Notes under the pieces: generated by a model
Database searches by the model: none
What the model was told of the DNA's origin: nothing
Seen by the model: only the letters and a program-made list of their open reading frames with translations
Made by a program: the position numbers and the translations under genes
From: Phaseolus vulgaris
Taxonomy: Eukaryota > Streptophyta > Magnoliopsida > Fabales > Fabaceae
Reading direction: 5' to 3'
Assembly: GCF_000499845.2 (NCBI RefSeq)
Contig: NC_023754.2
Coordinates: forward strand, 8,501,335-8,565,334
DNA length: 64,000 nt
In this document: one piece after another, positions 44,540-57,327 of the stretch
Layout of the letters: the number at the start of each line of letters is the position of its first letter
Numbering within the stretch: the first letter of the stretch is position 1

Positions 44540-45400
44540 ACAATATTTCGAATGTGGTGTTTGATTCAGTGATGTTATCTTAATAGATTTGAGGTTGAAA
44601 TATTGGCGTCGTTCGTGAAGATCGAAAACTCGTTTCCTTAGTTCTTGATTGAGGAACTTGTTCTGGTACGTTCAATGTAATTTTATATCGCTTAGGAGTC
44701 AAAACCAATGACAATTTATATATACTTTCCTCCTATAACCCTTTGAAATGTTTTTAAGAACAAAATCGTGACGGAATTCCATGCTACAAAACGAACAATA
44801 CCTCGGATGCGGTGATTGACCCTAGTGATGTCATCTCAACACGGTTCCAAAGATGAACCCTCGTTCCCTTAGCCCTTGACTGTGGGTCTTGTTCTGGTAC
44901 GCTCAATAGTCTCACATAGCTTAGAAGTTGAGGCCAAGGGCCATTCAAATACACCACCTTCTTCCCTTAACCCTCTGATACGCCTTTTACGGACAAAATC
45001 ATGATGAAACTACTCTCCTCCCTTAATCCTCTGAGACGCCTTTTAAGAACAAAATCGTAATGAAACTTCAACTTCAAAAGCGGACAATATCTCAAATGTG
45101 GTGATTGACCCTAGTGATGTTATCTAAAGAAACTTAAGGTAGAAACATTGACGTCGTCTACGGGAATCGAAACGAGATTTCAAAGATGAATTCTCATTCC
45201 CTTAGTCCTCGACTGGGGTCTTGTTTTAGTACGCCTAATAATCTCACATCGTTCAAGAATCAAGGTTAATGACAATTTAAATACACATTCCTTTCAAAAC
45301 TCTCTTAAACGCATTTTAAGGATAAAACTGTGACAATATATGAGATGCAATAGCCTCAAATTATTATTGTATGTCTAATAATCTCACATTGAATAATTAA
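44540..45400 (+). repeat. Tandem block of about 270-bp units, TRIM-like
   Basis: Three related units start near 44541, 44796 and 45085 with caatatctcaaatgtggtga or variants, followed by ttgaccctagtgatgt, then gttctggtacgctcaat, tctcacatcg, and cttaaccctctgagacgcct. An additional partial copy of the last block lies at about 45024-45060. The phrase tctcacatcg is a hallmark of legume TRIM LTRs, so this may be a TRIM cluster or a tandem repeat derived from one. No ends or target duplications were found. Confidence 0.65.
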
Positions 45401-48400
45401 TCCTAATGATATAATTTCAAGAAAGTTGAAGTTCAAGTTGAAATAGTTATTGATTTGAAAAACATCATTAACATTGTCTTTCTTTTAACAACATTGTGGA
45501 TAAAGATATGCATATGCATGATAAATTAAATAATTATTTAAAAGTAGCAATTATCTTTTTAATAAATAATTATAATTCTTTATTATACATTGATTAATTT
45601 GTAATAGAGCAATAAACTATTGGTTCAAATGAAACTTAAATCGATCTTTAATAATATCTCAAATTTGAATTTTATAGATGAAAAAAAATTATTACCACAT
45701 AATATCTTATTAAGGATAATTAGTGATATTCCCCCATAGATTAGTATTGATAAATACTTATACCAATGACATCTTTTAAAGAGCTCTTATTCTCAAAACC
45801 AATCCTTTAAAACTCAATAAACAGAAGAACAACCAAAACTTATTGACTAAAATAAGGAAAAAATATGTCTACAAATGTTCTTTTAGCCTTAATTAGCCCT
45901 ATCATAATTAAAAAATAGAAATGATACTTTAAAAAAATAAAAATATCCATTACATAGAAGCTTTAAGCTATAATAATCCTCTCTCATCAAGCTGACACTA
46001 AAGTTTATAGGTTCCTGCAAATGGTGCTAGGTTGTGTGGGAGAATCAATACCTGTACCAAAATGCGATAGAGACATATGTGGTGTTATATGAACTAGTAC
46101 TATTGCTCCACTACAAACCATCTAATTATCAAAACAAAAATGCACACAAATTACCACAAAATTTGAATGCGACAAAATACTCATGGAGGAGAAAAAAGAA
46201 AATACCTCAATAGTGTCTACTTAAATATATTTACCAACCAACAACTCCTTCACAAAAAGTCATACTGCACTCAATTTTATTCAACTCTTCCAATTTAGAA
46301 CAATGTAGTTGAAAAAAAATTCCACTAAAGTTTGTCATTCAGATTTCTTAATGAAAATTAATTACCAACAATAACCATAAATACTTAATATTACCTAATA
46401 TGTTACCTACTTAATATATATATATATCAATATAAAAATATTAAATAAAAAATAATTTTAAAAATTAAATAATTAATTATGACTAAATTAAATATTATTT
46501 TAAGTATTAAAATAATTATTAATATTTAAAATATATTTTATTATTAATAAAATTTGTAAATTAATTTTTGAATTGATTTCTAATTAACTAATAAGATTTT
46601 AATTATTAATTTTAGAATTTTAGAATTTAGAATATATGATTGTTAATTAAATATAAATTAAAAAATTATTAAGAATAAAAACTATTTTAAATAATAATAA
46701 TTTTTTAATTTCTAAAATAATATTTAATTTAATTTATAATAACTATTTTTTTAATTTATAAAATTAAATTTTATTTAATTATTTTCGTGTATATTATCCT
46801 TTTCAAATAAACAGAGTATATCGAGTGGGATTTGACTCATTCTTCTCTGTCAAATTGCAAAACAACTGTTTATTGTGAGGTATAAAATAAGTGGCAAAAC
46901 AAGATGATTGATTAATTGATTGCAGGTATTGAGCAAAAAATATTTGACCAACTCTCTGTTTGAGTAATCAATCAGTGTCTTTTCTCTGTTACGCAAGCTG
47001 GACCCATCATGGGAATGGGTCACATCCTCTGTTTCCTCGCAAAAATATCCTTTTTCAATTTCTAGCTTTTATTATTTTTTAAGCATCTTGATTTGTATGA
47101 ATTAAGTTAAAATAATTTTTTAACTACCTTGATTTCATAATATATATGTTCTTGGAAGAAATATTAAGCCCATTTTTTTCAAATTTTTCTTTAGTTTAAT
47201 TTTAAAGTCATTTTTTCAATTTTAAAAATTTATAATTTTGAGAGGATTTTTAGTGATTTTAGGTATGGGTGTTGTTGATTAGGTTAGATTTCATTTATGA
47301 TTTCATCAAATCTGACCTGACCTAAAATAATTTATTTTCATATGGATTAACTAATGAATTTAGTACGGATGATCTAATACTCAAATTCAGATTCACTTTT
47401 ATACTTTTCTTAAATTCCTTCTACATCTACAATTTATTTTGTCTTTAATTTAGCAAATTTTTTTCATAAACTTGATTTTATTAATAATTAACTTTTGTTC
47501 TCTGTACTATTTAAAAATTTAGGAAAACTTCAAGTATCAAAATATTAAACTTTAGTATATGTTGATGTTATTTTTTTTAATTATAACTAGGTAGTTTGGA
47601 TAAATGTGTTTAGGACAAATTGTGTTAAGGAAAAATTTTGCTATTTTTTATGTTTGAAATTTGTTTGAATAAACTTCTTACGTTTATTGATTTACTTGAA
47701 GTCTTGAATTAGTTTTTATAAATATTGTATTATTTTTTTAATTAAGTTGATACTTGAAAATTGTAACTTTTAATAAAAAAAATTAAAAAATTCAAAATTT
47801 TGACCCAATGTGTAATGTCTCCTTTTTAATGTTTACATTAACTACACATTATCTCAATAAACACACACACAAACTTTTAAGAAAAGGAAATAACAACTAT
47901 AAAATATAATTCTTTTTCTCAATCCTCAACTTCTCTCTTTTGAGATTCTCCTCCTACAACATTATTTGTTCATGTATAACACAGGATTATCATTTTATGA
48001 ACAAACAAGTAGGGTAAGCTAGTCTTTTAAAAACTTTGACACATGTATATATTAAATCATTCACGGATATTACATACACATCTCATCAGTATACCTAATG
48101 GATACAATCTCAATTCCTAATTGAATCAATATCAAAACCAAGTGTCTAACTATAAGCTCATTAATTACATATCATGTTAGAATACTATTGACATCAATCA
48201 CCACGAACACTTGACTCTACTTTAGAAAGACACGTGCCTTGAGTTAGACTCAAAGATCTGTATCTGTCACACTATCTTCACTAAGTTATCACCACAACAA
48301 AGATATATAATAGGAAACATTTTTTCACCCATGTTAGGGTAAATTCCTATGATCTACCAAAAACGATTCTTGTTCACATCGCATACTAGGTCATAAGAAT

Positions 48401-48789
48401 CTCCTTCGGCTCTCACCACCTGATATTTTCCTCTGTCATTCCAATATCAGTAGAGTCAGGATATCTCCTTCATAAATCCCCAATTCAATACATCACATAC
48501 ATCTCAACATAGGATCCCCTCCTTAGAAATAACCATGCTTCCAACACATCATATGTTATATCACAACCATAACATCATACACTCTAATTCATATATCTCA
48601 ATTTATCATTTACCACATTTAATAAAATTCAACCCAATATATTATTTTTTTATATAAAAGCTTTCATGTTACGCATCACTATGCAACTTGACATTTTAGC
48701 TAGGCTGACACTTCAAGTAACAACAATCATTTGTCATCACATGAAAAAGGTATTATTAAAAAAGAAAAGAAATAAAGAGAATACAAAAA
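45401..48789. other. Long AT-rich gene-free interval
   Basis: No coding region is supportable. 46380-46800 is extremely AT-rich. 48220-48560 is less so and has phrases such as gttagggtaaattcctatga, perhaps from an unidentified dispersed repeat. No clear ends were found. Confidence 0.5.
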
Positions 48790-50400
48790 AAAAGTATGGG
48801 GGACTAGACCAAAATCCATATGTTAACAAAAACGATACATAGGTAGACTATACCTATTTATAAATAATTCTAAGAACAGACTAGATGGAAGCCTATTATA
48901 CCAATGAAATGATTCTCTATGAATAAATCCTAAATTAGCCAACTTATCAACACACACATTCCCTTCATGAAAAATATAAGTAACCCTAAACCTGATTTTT
49001 CCACAGTAATTAAGACAAGTATTTCATCGATTACGAAGCATTCACATAACATTACTCCTAGCAGTAAACACAACACAAACCAAGGCAGAATCACATTCCA
49101 ACCAGACATTAGTAAGCCTCATCTTTTGAGCTTCCTCCATATCATGTATAACTTCATAAAACTCAGCAACCATAGCAGTCTGAACTTCAAGAAACACAGA
49201 GAAAGCACCAATAAACTCCCCCGTACTCCCACGGAAAATACCTCCACAAGTAACAAGACCAAGATATCCCCTAGCAACCCCATCAGTGCTAATTTTAACC
49301 CATCCTGGTGAATGGAACTCCCATATAATAGGAAAAGGACGAAGAACTTTACCAGTACGAGTATTAATACCAAAAATCTTAATCACGTTGAAATCCAGCA
49401 TATCATTCTTCATTGAAGCTTTAGACGAATTTTTCACTAGACAAGTTAAATCTTTAATTACCAAAATAGCCCTAGAAACATCAATCTTATCCTGAAATTT
49501 AGCATAATTCCTCATACGTCATATCATCCAAATAGAAAAAGTTATCACAACAAGCTTAATCGATTTAACCAAAGGCCTATCATCACTCTTAATAAAAGAA
49601 AGAAGATCATTCTTATTAGAGAAATTAGAAGTAAGAAAAATATGTCGAACCCAGCTCCAAATATGCAAAGCATTAAAACATTCAAAAAATAAACACTGAA
49701 TAGATTCCTCGTGCTTTTCACAAAGTGTACACATAGAACATATATCCAAACCTTTATTCTGAATATGCTGATCTGTAGGAAGCCGCCCATGAAAAACTTT
49801 CCAGAGTACTAGAGTTTTGGAAGGCGGAATAGTTGAAGACCAAATGAACTTACCCTAACCACAGGGAAATCCTGGTTCCAAGAAAAAGTCTTAGCCGATT
49901 TAAGAGTGAAACAACCAGACTCATCTAGAATCCAATTAGAAATATCATGTTCCTCCCTAACCATGATATGAGTAAAAAAAATGAGGCTTCTACTATAAAG
50001 ATATGGGAATATTCCAATCACAACCTGTCCAAAACTGAGAGACTGTATCCGGAATGTTAGCACCATCAGATAACCCTGCAATATTTGCTAAAGAAGTAGT
50101 AGAACACCATTTATCATTCCAGAAATTAATAAAAGTACCTTTACCAACAGTCCAAGAAGTATAATAAAGTATAGTAGCATAAAACTGCTTAAATGCAGGC
50201 TAAAGTGATGAGGATCTACAAACCATTCTAGACTCGTATTTTGATTTAAGAACCCTGACTTTCAGGAGAAAAGACCAAGGTCTGTTGCTATAAGCAAAGT
50301 TCCAAGCAAACTTAAGAAGATATTCATTATTTTCATGACGAAGATTAATAATCTTCAAACCTCCTTTCTTCAAGAACTTGTCAGTTTTTCTTGTGAGCAA
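48790..50400 (-). mobile_element. LINE 3' fragment: end of reverse transcriptase, zf-RVT and RNase H
   Basis: On the minus strand 50400-50200 reads KKGGLKIINLRHENNEYLLK and FAWNFAYSNRPW, the end of a plant LINE reverse transcriptase. Then 50080-49519 has ILDESGCFTLKSAKTF and CTLCEKHEESIQCLFFECFN (zf-RVT). Then 49515-48790 has GWVKISTDGVARG, ECDSALVCVVF and YIFHEGNVCVDKLANLGFIH, a plant LINE RNase H (RVT_3 type). Frames are broken in several places. The 5' part is missing and the sequence meets a copia gag at about 50400. A poly-A tail and target duplication were not identified. Confidence 0.8.
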
Positions 50401-51070
50401 GTTGAAAGTCTCACTATCACTACACTCATTTGAGTCTTGATCATCCTTTTGACCAACAACTTTTAAAGCAATGCTTTTCTCATGCTTTTCTTCATTTTCT
50501 TGGTCATTAAGTCAGTTCATCTCAGGCTCATGCTCTCTTAGCCTTCTAAACAAGGAGGCAGTGGTCAATGTAGTCAAATCCTTGGATTCTGAAATTGCAG
50601 TGACCTTTGGTTGTCAAGATTTATCCAACCATTTGAGGATCTCTATGTTCAACTTCTCTCTTTCAAAGATTTTGCCAAGACCAATGAGGTGATTTACTAT
50701 GTGAGTAAATCTCTTTTGCACATTCGAGATGGTTTCTCCTTTAAGCATCCTAAACATTTCATATTCTTGGATCAAGGCATGCTTCACATCTGTTGTGCCT
50801 TCATTGGTAACTTCAAGGATGTCCCACATCTCCTTTGCAAATGCATATTGAGAAACCCTTAAAAACTCATATGAATTCAAAGCATAAGTGATAATGTTCT
50901 TGGCAATGCAATCATATTGGGCCTTTTTATTTTCAATCTCAGTCCATTGGGACCAATGTTTTTCAATGAAAACATCATCTTTTTCAAGCTTAGGTACAAA
51001 AGGTTCAATTGTGATAGCATCCCAATTTCCTCTATCAACTCATTCAAAAAAAAAAACCATTCTTAACTTC
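50401..51070 (-). pseudogene. Copia gag fragment (UBN2 type)
   Basis: Reading the minus strand gives KKAQYDCIAKNIITYALNSY, VSQYAFAKEMWDILEVTNEG, TTDVKHALIQEYEMFRML and GETISNVQKRFTHIVNHL. This is the UBN2-type gag of Ty1/copia elements, close to the SIRE/Maximus style. It follows the LTR at 51152-52258 on the same strand and is cut off at about 50400 by the LINE sequence. One shift separates the last part (RRLREHEPEM). Confidence 0.8.
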
Positions 51071-51151
51071 TAAAATTGATAGTTCAGTCCAAAAAACAAA
51101 GGTGACCTGTTTATAGAAGCACCCTCCCCAAATGGTATTTTTTCAACCAAT

Positions 51152-52258
51152 TGTTAGAATTAATGACCTAAACAAGACGGGGGTGATTTGTTTTCACAAT
51201 ATTTTTGCAAAGTTTGAAAGTAGAGTGAAAAGTTCTGAAAAATTAACCAAATGATTTTCTGTTCAACTGAATAAAATTTCTGTTCTATAGTTCTTTATAG
51301 AAAATAAACCAGATGTTTTCTCGAAACAATTAGTTGTTTATACCAGCAAAATATAGAACAATATTAAAAACAATGTATACAAGAAGGGATATATAGAATC
51401 ACACAAAGAGGTTTATACTAGTTCACTCTTAACCAAGAGCTACATCCAATCCTCAGCTAACCATTGAGAATTCATTATGTAATCAAACCTAGATTACAAA
51501 ACACACACCAAGAGTGATGATCTTGAACCCCTCAAGAACACGCACCACTCTTTGACAACACCATAGTTTTCATAAACACTTTTTTGAAATTGCCTTACAC
51601 GAAACACATAGAATTACAATGTTCAAAGAGAATAGAATAGAATACACCTGGGCTTTACAAAGCACCCAATTCTATTCCACACCCAAGTGATGATCCAAAT
51701 CACTTGATCTCTTGGAAAACGTTTTTAATAATCTTTCTTTCTTAGTTTTTTTTAAATGAATATCAAACAACCTTTATATAGACTCAAGCAAGTTGTCAAA
51801 GTTGTTAGATAATTAATTTAAAGCAATTGGAATCATTTAAAAACAGTTTCAAACTCTTAACAAAATTATGTTATAAAAATAACAAATTGTTTTCCAAAAC
51901 AACATAATGAAATAAAATTTTTGTTAAGGATTTCATAAAAACAACAGGTTTTCCAAAAACATTTTCTGTTCTATCGAAAAGACAAAACAAAGCAAAGTTT
52001 TTCCAAATCATTTTAAAGACCACTAAGTGTCAAATAACAGGTTGTTTCGACAATTCAACAGGTTGAAAAACTTGCCTTAGCCTCAATCCCTTGAGACAAC
52101 TTTTTCAACTGGCTGATTTGAAAAATAAGTGAATAAAAATTTCTTAACTTTTAAGAAAACATTTCTTTCAAAAGAGATAAAGATTCAACTGAGCTTGGAT
52201 CATTTCAAGGAGTGAATTAACAAGTTAAAAACCACTAGACAACACACACACATCAACA
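51152..52258 (-). repeat. Probable SIRE/Maximus-type copia 5' LTR (1107 bp)
   Basis: On the minus strand it starts TGTTGATGTGTG and ends ATTCTAACA, with a short TGTT/AACA inverted repeat. The TATA box TATATAAAGG lies at about 51771-51780. Phrases such as caacaggttgtttcgac and taccaaccaagagctac match the general look of SIRE-type LTRs. A copia gag follows 80 bases downstream on the same strand. The primer site after the LTR is not a clean tggtatcagagc, so the inner border is less certain than the outer one. Confidence 0.65.
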
Positions 52259-52589
52259 GGGTTTTCAAGCTTTCCACATAGATTTGGAAGCATCAAAGCA
52301 TCTTTTTCAACATATAGGTGTTAAAGAAAAGAGTCGTCGCAAATCCTTTTCTAGCCGTTGAGTAGCTTCAACTCATGGAATGTCTTCCTTGTGCCTGTGC
52401 AACTTGAACATAGAGGATGCATTAAATATGCTCCATATATGCATTATATGTTATTCTCCTTTTGAAGCAACATCCCAATAGATTATTAGGCCTTGGTTAA
52501 ATAACCTTTACTCAAAATTGTGTAAAGCATGGAATCATACAAGTCAGAAAGTCTTTTCTAGAATAAACAAAGCAAGTGTTAAGAAGTAG
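52259..52589. other. Gap between copia LTR and gypsy gag fragment
   Basis: No reading frame with support. The gypsy gag similarity ends abruptly near 52590, and the copia LTR starts at 52258. This short stretch is either flank or diverged element sequence. Confidence 0.4.
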
Positions 52590-53454
52590 TTGAAGCATGA
52601 ACTGCCTTAAGCTTTTTGCTTCCCCTTGCACGACATTGTGCAAGGATGCCGAGGTGGCGGCCTCGGGCTTGCAATCTGCAAACCTGGTGAGGAACCTGCG
52701 ACAAAACGTGTCAAATGAATCTATTGAGTTTCTGGGTAGAGAGTAATACCATTCTAGGGCCACCCCGGCCAGAGTGGTGGGAAACAGCCTGTTGTGCACG
52801 TCCATGTCCTTCGAGGATAACTAAGCCTGGGTCATATATGCCTTAACATGTGCTTTGGGATCCAAGGTTCTCGAGCATTTCTCCAAATTGGGCCAACTCC
52901 ATCTTTGGGGCAATTGAGCCCTCTTAACCTCATCCGTGAAGGGATGAAAACCCCTTATGTTGGTCTTCATTCTGTAGTTGATCAATGGGTTAGGAAGTAC
53001 CTTGAAGGGTTGATGCTCGTGCTCCCGAATCCCCTACACCATCCTTCCTTGTGTGGAACTCAATGGGGTTCCCCTCCAAGATGATTTTTTGGTAGGATTG
53101 CGAGACATCGACTGTTGTTGGTTTTCTGGGGGGACCCTCCAAGATTCGGCGGTATACTCCGAGTGTTGTTGGTTACCCTTAGTAGTGTTGTTGTCCCTGT
53201 GAGTTATCTGATCATGCAGTACCATCAATTCTACCATGTGTTTCTCTCTCAGGGATGCCAAATCTCGTTCCATCTTTTCCCGTATTTGGCCCAGGGCATC
53301 TCTCACAATTCTAGGTAGGTCTTCCTCATTTGCTCTAGGGGGGTCCCCTATCGGTTGATATGCATTTTCCTGTCGGATACTCATATTGAGAGTATGTGTC
53401 TGGATTTCTATAGTGGTCCTGTGAAAATTTTTAGGCCCCACGGTGAGCGTCAAA
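52590..53454 (-). pseudogene. Ty3/gypsy gag fragment with leader
   Basis: On the minus strand the likely start is MSIRQENAYQPIGDPP near 53380, followed by an acidic/basic coiled segment. After at least one frameshift near 53030, WSWPNLEKCSRTLDP and FPTTLAGVALEWYYSLPRNS, CRRFLTRFADCKPE and QGEAKSLRQFMLQ follow, a retrotransposon gag domain. Similarity ends near 52590, so protease and pol are lost. Directly before it, 53434-53454 reads tttgacgctcaccgtggggc on the minus strand, a primer binding region next to the LTR. Confidence 0.8.
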
Positions 53455-53895
53455 TGTTTCTATCGAAAATGAGCTCAAGAGTGCTACTCGGTGAAGACTG
53501 GGTTGTCCTTGGGAATCGAGCTCCAGCTAGTCTCCAGTGTGAAATGGAAGGTCCACTTGAAAATGACTATTTGATGCTTAAGTTAGTAGGAGCACAAAGA
53601 TAACAAGTTCTCAATAGTATAAGAGTTAAAGGTATGGGATAAGATAGATTGTACTTCCTAGAGAGTAGATATTTATAGGTTGATTAGGTGATATTCTTTT
53701 TATAGAATGTTACGAGTCCTTTGGATTATCTATGTAACCGTTATTAATCGTTTCATAAATAGCCGTTCATCATTTAAGGCTCATTGATTAGGTCGTCTTG
53801 ATCATTAAATAGAGAGTAACGGTCTGATTCACAAGTTGGGTTGTCACCTGTGCTATTGGTCATTTTTTGATCTATAGATCGAGTAGGTACAAACA
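53455..53895 (-). repeat. 5' LTR of the truncated gypsy element (441 bp)
   Basis: The sequence starts TGTTT and ends AAACA on either strand, with TG...CA ends. On the minus strand TATAAATA at 53670-53677 is a TATA box. The gag fragment and primer region follow on the same strand. The next five bases on the outer side are atatt; the other target copy was lost with the truncated end. Confidence 0.8.
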
Positions 53896-55552
53896 ATATT
53901 ATGGTAATTTATTATACAGTATCCGTAGGCCCAGTAGATGAGTGAGATTAACCTGTGATCAATATGCATTGGTAATAAAATTCTAAATTCTATTATGATT
54001 TTATCTTTAAAAGAAAATTTGATGGGTTATGGAAGAAAGGTCTTTGACTTCAATTTTTACAATGACTATTAACATACTAAAACAATCTCCCAATAAAAAA
54101 CTAAAAGTAATAAGGATTTATCTTTTAAATAACTTTTTTTACTGTTTCTTTCTGCACCTTCATATGTTCTTTTCCCACCTCCACAATTTTTTGTATTTCC
54201 AAAAATATCCCTCTGTAATATTCCGAATTATATAATCTGCAAGTCTTTTTTCAAATTTGTAATTAGCTCCCGGAGTACATAATCCAAAAGCCTTTTTTTC
54301 ATATGCATGATTAGTTTCCGAATTACATAACTTGGAAGTCTTTTTTAGCTTATGGATTATGTAATCTAAAAGTCTTTTTTCAAATGCATGTCCAGATTAC
54401 ATAATCCGAAAGCTACTCTATAAGGATGACACAAGAAGAATAAAAAAGTATTTTCACATTTTGTATAGAGGTGACAGAAGAATATATGGAGGTGCAGGAA
54501 GAAGCAGACTAACTTTTTTCATTCCTACATGTGATGTCAAGGTTTCAACTCATATAAGTAGTGTGGCGTCCACTATTGGGCTCGAACCCAGGACCACAAG
54601 ACCATAAGATTATAGGAGAGGACTCTGGATTAGTGACTTTCCAGGATAATTTATGCATACGCCAACACTAAACGTATTGGCTTAAGAAATGCAGAAAATA
54701 TCAGCTTGTATTCAAATGGCATTCATAAGAAAATATATTTCATTACCGAGATGATTCACTCGACTCCAAGCTGCCTTTTCATTGTAAAATACTTTTTTAA
54801 TCTGTTTGATCTTAGGACTATATGATTTTCACAATCTCATTATGATTTTCACAATCTCATTATGATATTCACAATCTCATTAACATAAATATGCGTACCT
54901 TGATCCATGAAGATTTGTTCTTCAATATGTTAATAAAAGATGATCACAAAACTGGTTTTCTCCTTCTTGACCTTTTTCTCACTTTTACAAGACTTTCTGA
55001 TGGAGTGGAAAATGTCTCATGTACTTGGTTGAAGGAGGACCAATTTCTTTCTCTTAAAAAACAATTATTAGCACATTCCATCAATGTGCCTAAATATAGA
55101 AACAAAACTTTTAAAAAATACCTTTTCAAATTTGAAATTTGAAAAGTAACTACCTTTCAAATTTCAAATTTAAAAAGTAACTACCTTTCAAATTTCAAAA
55201 CTAACTAATATTTTCTTTTTATTTTATTATTTATTTCTTTAAATCACATATATGCCACGTAGGACATATATGCATATTTTACATTCTCCAACTTGGCCAA
55301 TGTGGCAGAACTACGTTAATTGAAAATAAACCATAAATATAAGGTTGAAATATCTTAAGCATTGGTTATATAATTATATCATCATTAAGTATAGGCTAAT
55401 ATGGGTATTAGCGGTTTTATGTCATTAGATCAACATAGTTCCTTCTAAGTATTACAATATTAGTTTTCTACTTAATATGACCTATAAATGAAAGGCTCGT
55501 GATGGTCCAACAATAATGTCTTAGTCAAAGACAAATCCTGTTTGTTAAGACT
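53896..55552. repeat. Gene-free interval with short repeated motifs
   Basis: From about 54220 to 54415 a motif like ccgaattacataatccgaaa followed by gtcttttttcaaatgcat is repeated four times. At 54822-54882 a unit near tatgattttcacaatctcat occurs three times. At about 55120-55200 caaatttcaaatt-type units repeat. No gene is supported; the 83-codon frame at 54891-55142 has no domain. Confidence 0.55.
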
Positions 55553-55897
55553 ATGTTAACCTTGCATCATAATATTGGTACTAAACGCGGTTTAATGAAT
55601 GAAAGTTCAGCTTATCTGTGGCATAAACGTTTGGGTCACATATCCAAAGAAAGAATACAAAGATTGGTAAAGAATGAAATCCTACCTGATTTGAATTTTA
55701 CTGATCTTGGTATTTGTGTAGATTGTATTAAGGAAAAACATACAAAACACACAATTAAGAAAGCAGCCACAAGAAGCACACAACTCCTTGAACTTATACA
55801 CACTGATATATGTGGACCTTTTGAAGCTTCAACTTTTGGTAGAGAAAAGTATTTTATCACATTTGATTGTTGTCGTTTTGCTATCAAATTAATATGA
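55553..55897 (+). pseudogene. Copia integrase N-terminal fragment
   Basis: The frame has YLWHKRLGHISKERIQRLVK, then CVDCIKEKHTKH, then LLELIHTDICGPFE. This is the GAG-pre-integrase zinc site (HX4H...CX2C) and the start of the integrase core of Ty1/copia elements. It stops after DCCRFAIKLI. No reverse transcriptase follows. It lies upstream of a copia gag piece on the same strand, the wrong order for one element, so they come from separate or rearranged copies. Confidence 0.8.
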
Positions 55898-56347
55898 TTC
55901 TAGCGTAGACTTGTCTAACACTAGAGAGATGATAGTATAATTGTGGACAGAAGTCTCAAAGTCGTCTCCTAACGAATCCAATAGTAAAATCAGTTGATCA
56001 GGGTTTAGAATCTATCTGCAAGCAATAAAAGTTAGCAATAACAATGAAGTTCATTTATTATAAATTGTTTAAGGATCACCCAAAGGTAGATTAATTGTTT
56101 TATAATCATGAACATGATAGTAGTTAATTAATATATTTGATCAAATATGTTTAGTATATCCAAAGATTGCAAATATGTCTAATTGAAGTATATCTAATTA
56201 TCATTTACGTAAGAAAATATATGTATATATATATATTGTATTAGCATCAATTATGTTTATTGAAATGCATTGTTGGATCATCCAAAAGAGAACTTCAATG
56301 TACATTTATTATCAATATAACTCAAAGCATTAAACTATGAACATTGT
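55898..56347. other. Spacer between copia fragments
   Basis: AT-rich with no reading frame of interest. It contains a short TA run at about 56222-56236. Confidence 0.5.
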
Positions 56348-57327
56348 ATGTTCTATGCAACATTTGATTTTGTCTCTCTTCATTCGCAAGCCTCGTCTAT
56401 TGTGAAGTTCAATGGACTTAATTTTCCTGAATGGTCCGAACAAGTTCAGTTTCACTTAGGTGTTCTGGATCTTGATTTGACACTCTTAATTGATAAGCTC
56501 GCTGCTATTACTGAAACTAGCAGTGTTGAACAAAGATCTTTCCATAAGAATTGGAAAAGATTAAATAGACTAAGTTTAATGTTGATACTAATGACAATAA
56601 CTGAGAGCATTAGGTCAACAATTCCTAAAATTGATGATGCTAAGAAATTTTTGGAATCTACCAAAAGTATATCTCAATCTGATACAACTGATAAGTCAAT
56701 TGCTGGGACATTAATGAGTACGTTAACTACCATGAAGTTTGATGGTGGTCGTACAATGCATGAGCACCTCACTGAAATGAAAAACATAGCAACAAGATTG
56801 AAATCCATGGGATTGGAAGTGAATGAAAATTTCCTTGTACAATTCATCATGAATTCCTTGCCTCCTCAGTATGCTCCATTCCAAATAAATTACAACACTA
56901 TTGAAGATAAATGGAATGTGACAGAATTGCAAATTTACTTATTCAAGAGGAAGCAAGACTCAAGAAGCAAGGAAATCACTTGGTCAATCTTGTGGGTAAG
57001 TCAGGAGTTAAGAAGAAACTAGAAAAGAAAAATCAAAGGGGCAATAAAGGATCGTTAAAGGTTAATGAGTCATCTGCTAAAATCCACAAAGAACAAAAGA
57101 AGGACGTGTGTCATTTTTGTAAGAAAATTGGACACTGTAAGAAAGATTGCCTGAAACATAAGATATGGTTCGAAAAGAAAGGTAAGCTTATTGCTTTCGT
57201 ATGTTTCAAATCAAATTTGGCAGAAGTTCCTTGTAATACTTGGTGGATTGATTCTGGTTGTATCACTCATGTTTCTAATACGATGCAAGGATTTCTTATG
57301 ACCCAGACCACAAGATTGACCAAGTGA
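56348..57327 (+). pseudogene. Copia gag and protease fragment
   Basis: The gag region has FNGLNFPEWSEQVQFHLG, DDAKKFLESTKS and EHLTEMKNIATRLKSMGL. After a shift near 56935 it continues with a zinc knuckle CHFCKKIGHCKKDC (CX2CX4HX4C) and WWIDSGCITHVSN, the protease active-site region. It ends at about 57327. The shift is explained by one missing base compared with the inverted copy at 57312-57618. Confidence 0.8.

Noticed and set aside
54570..54620. A tRNA or SINE gene suggested by gggttcgagccc on the minus strand
   Set aside because: The box B-like sequence is present, but no box A at proper distance and no cloverleaf could be found.
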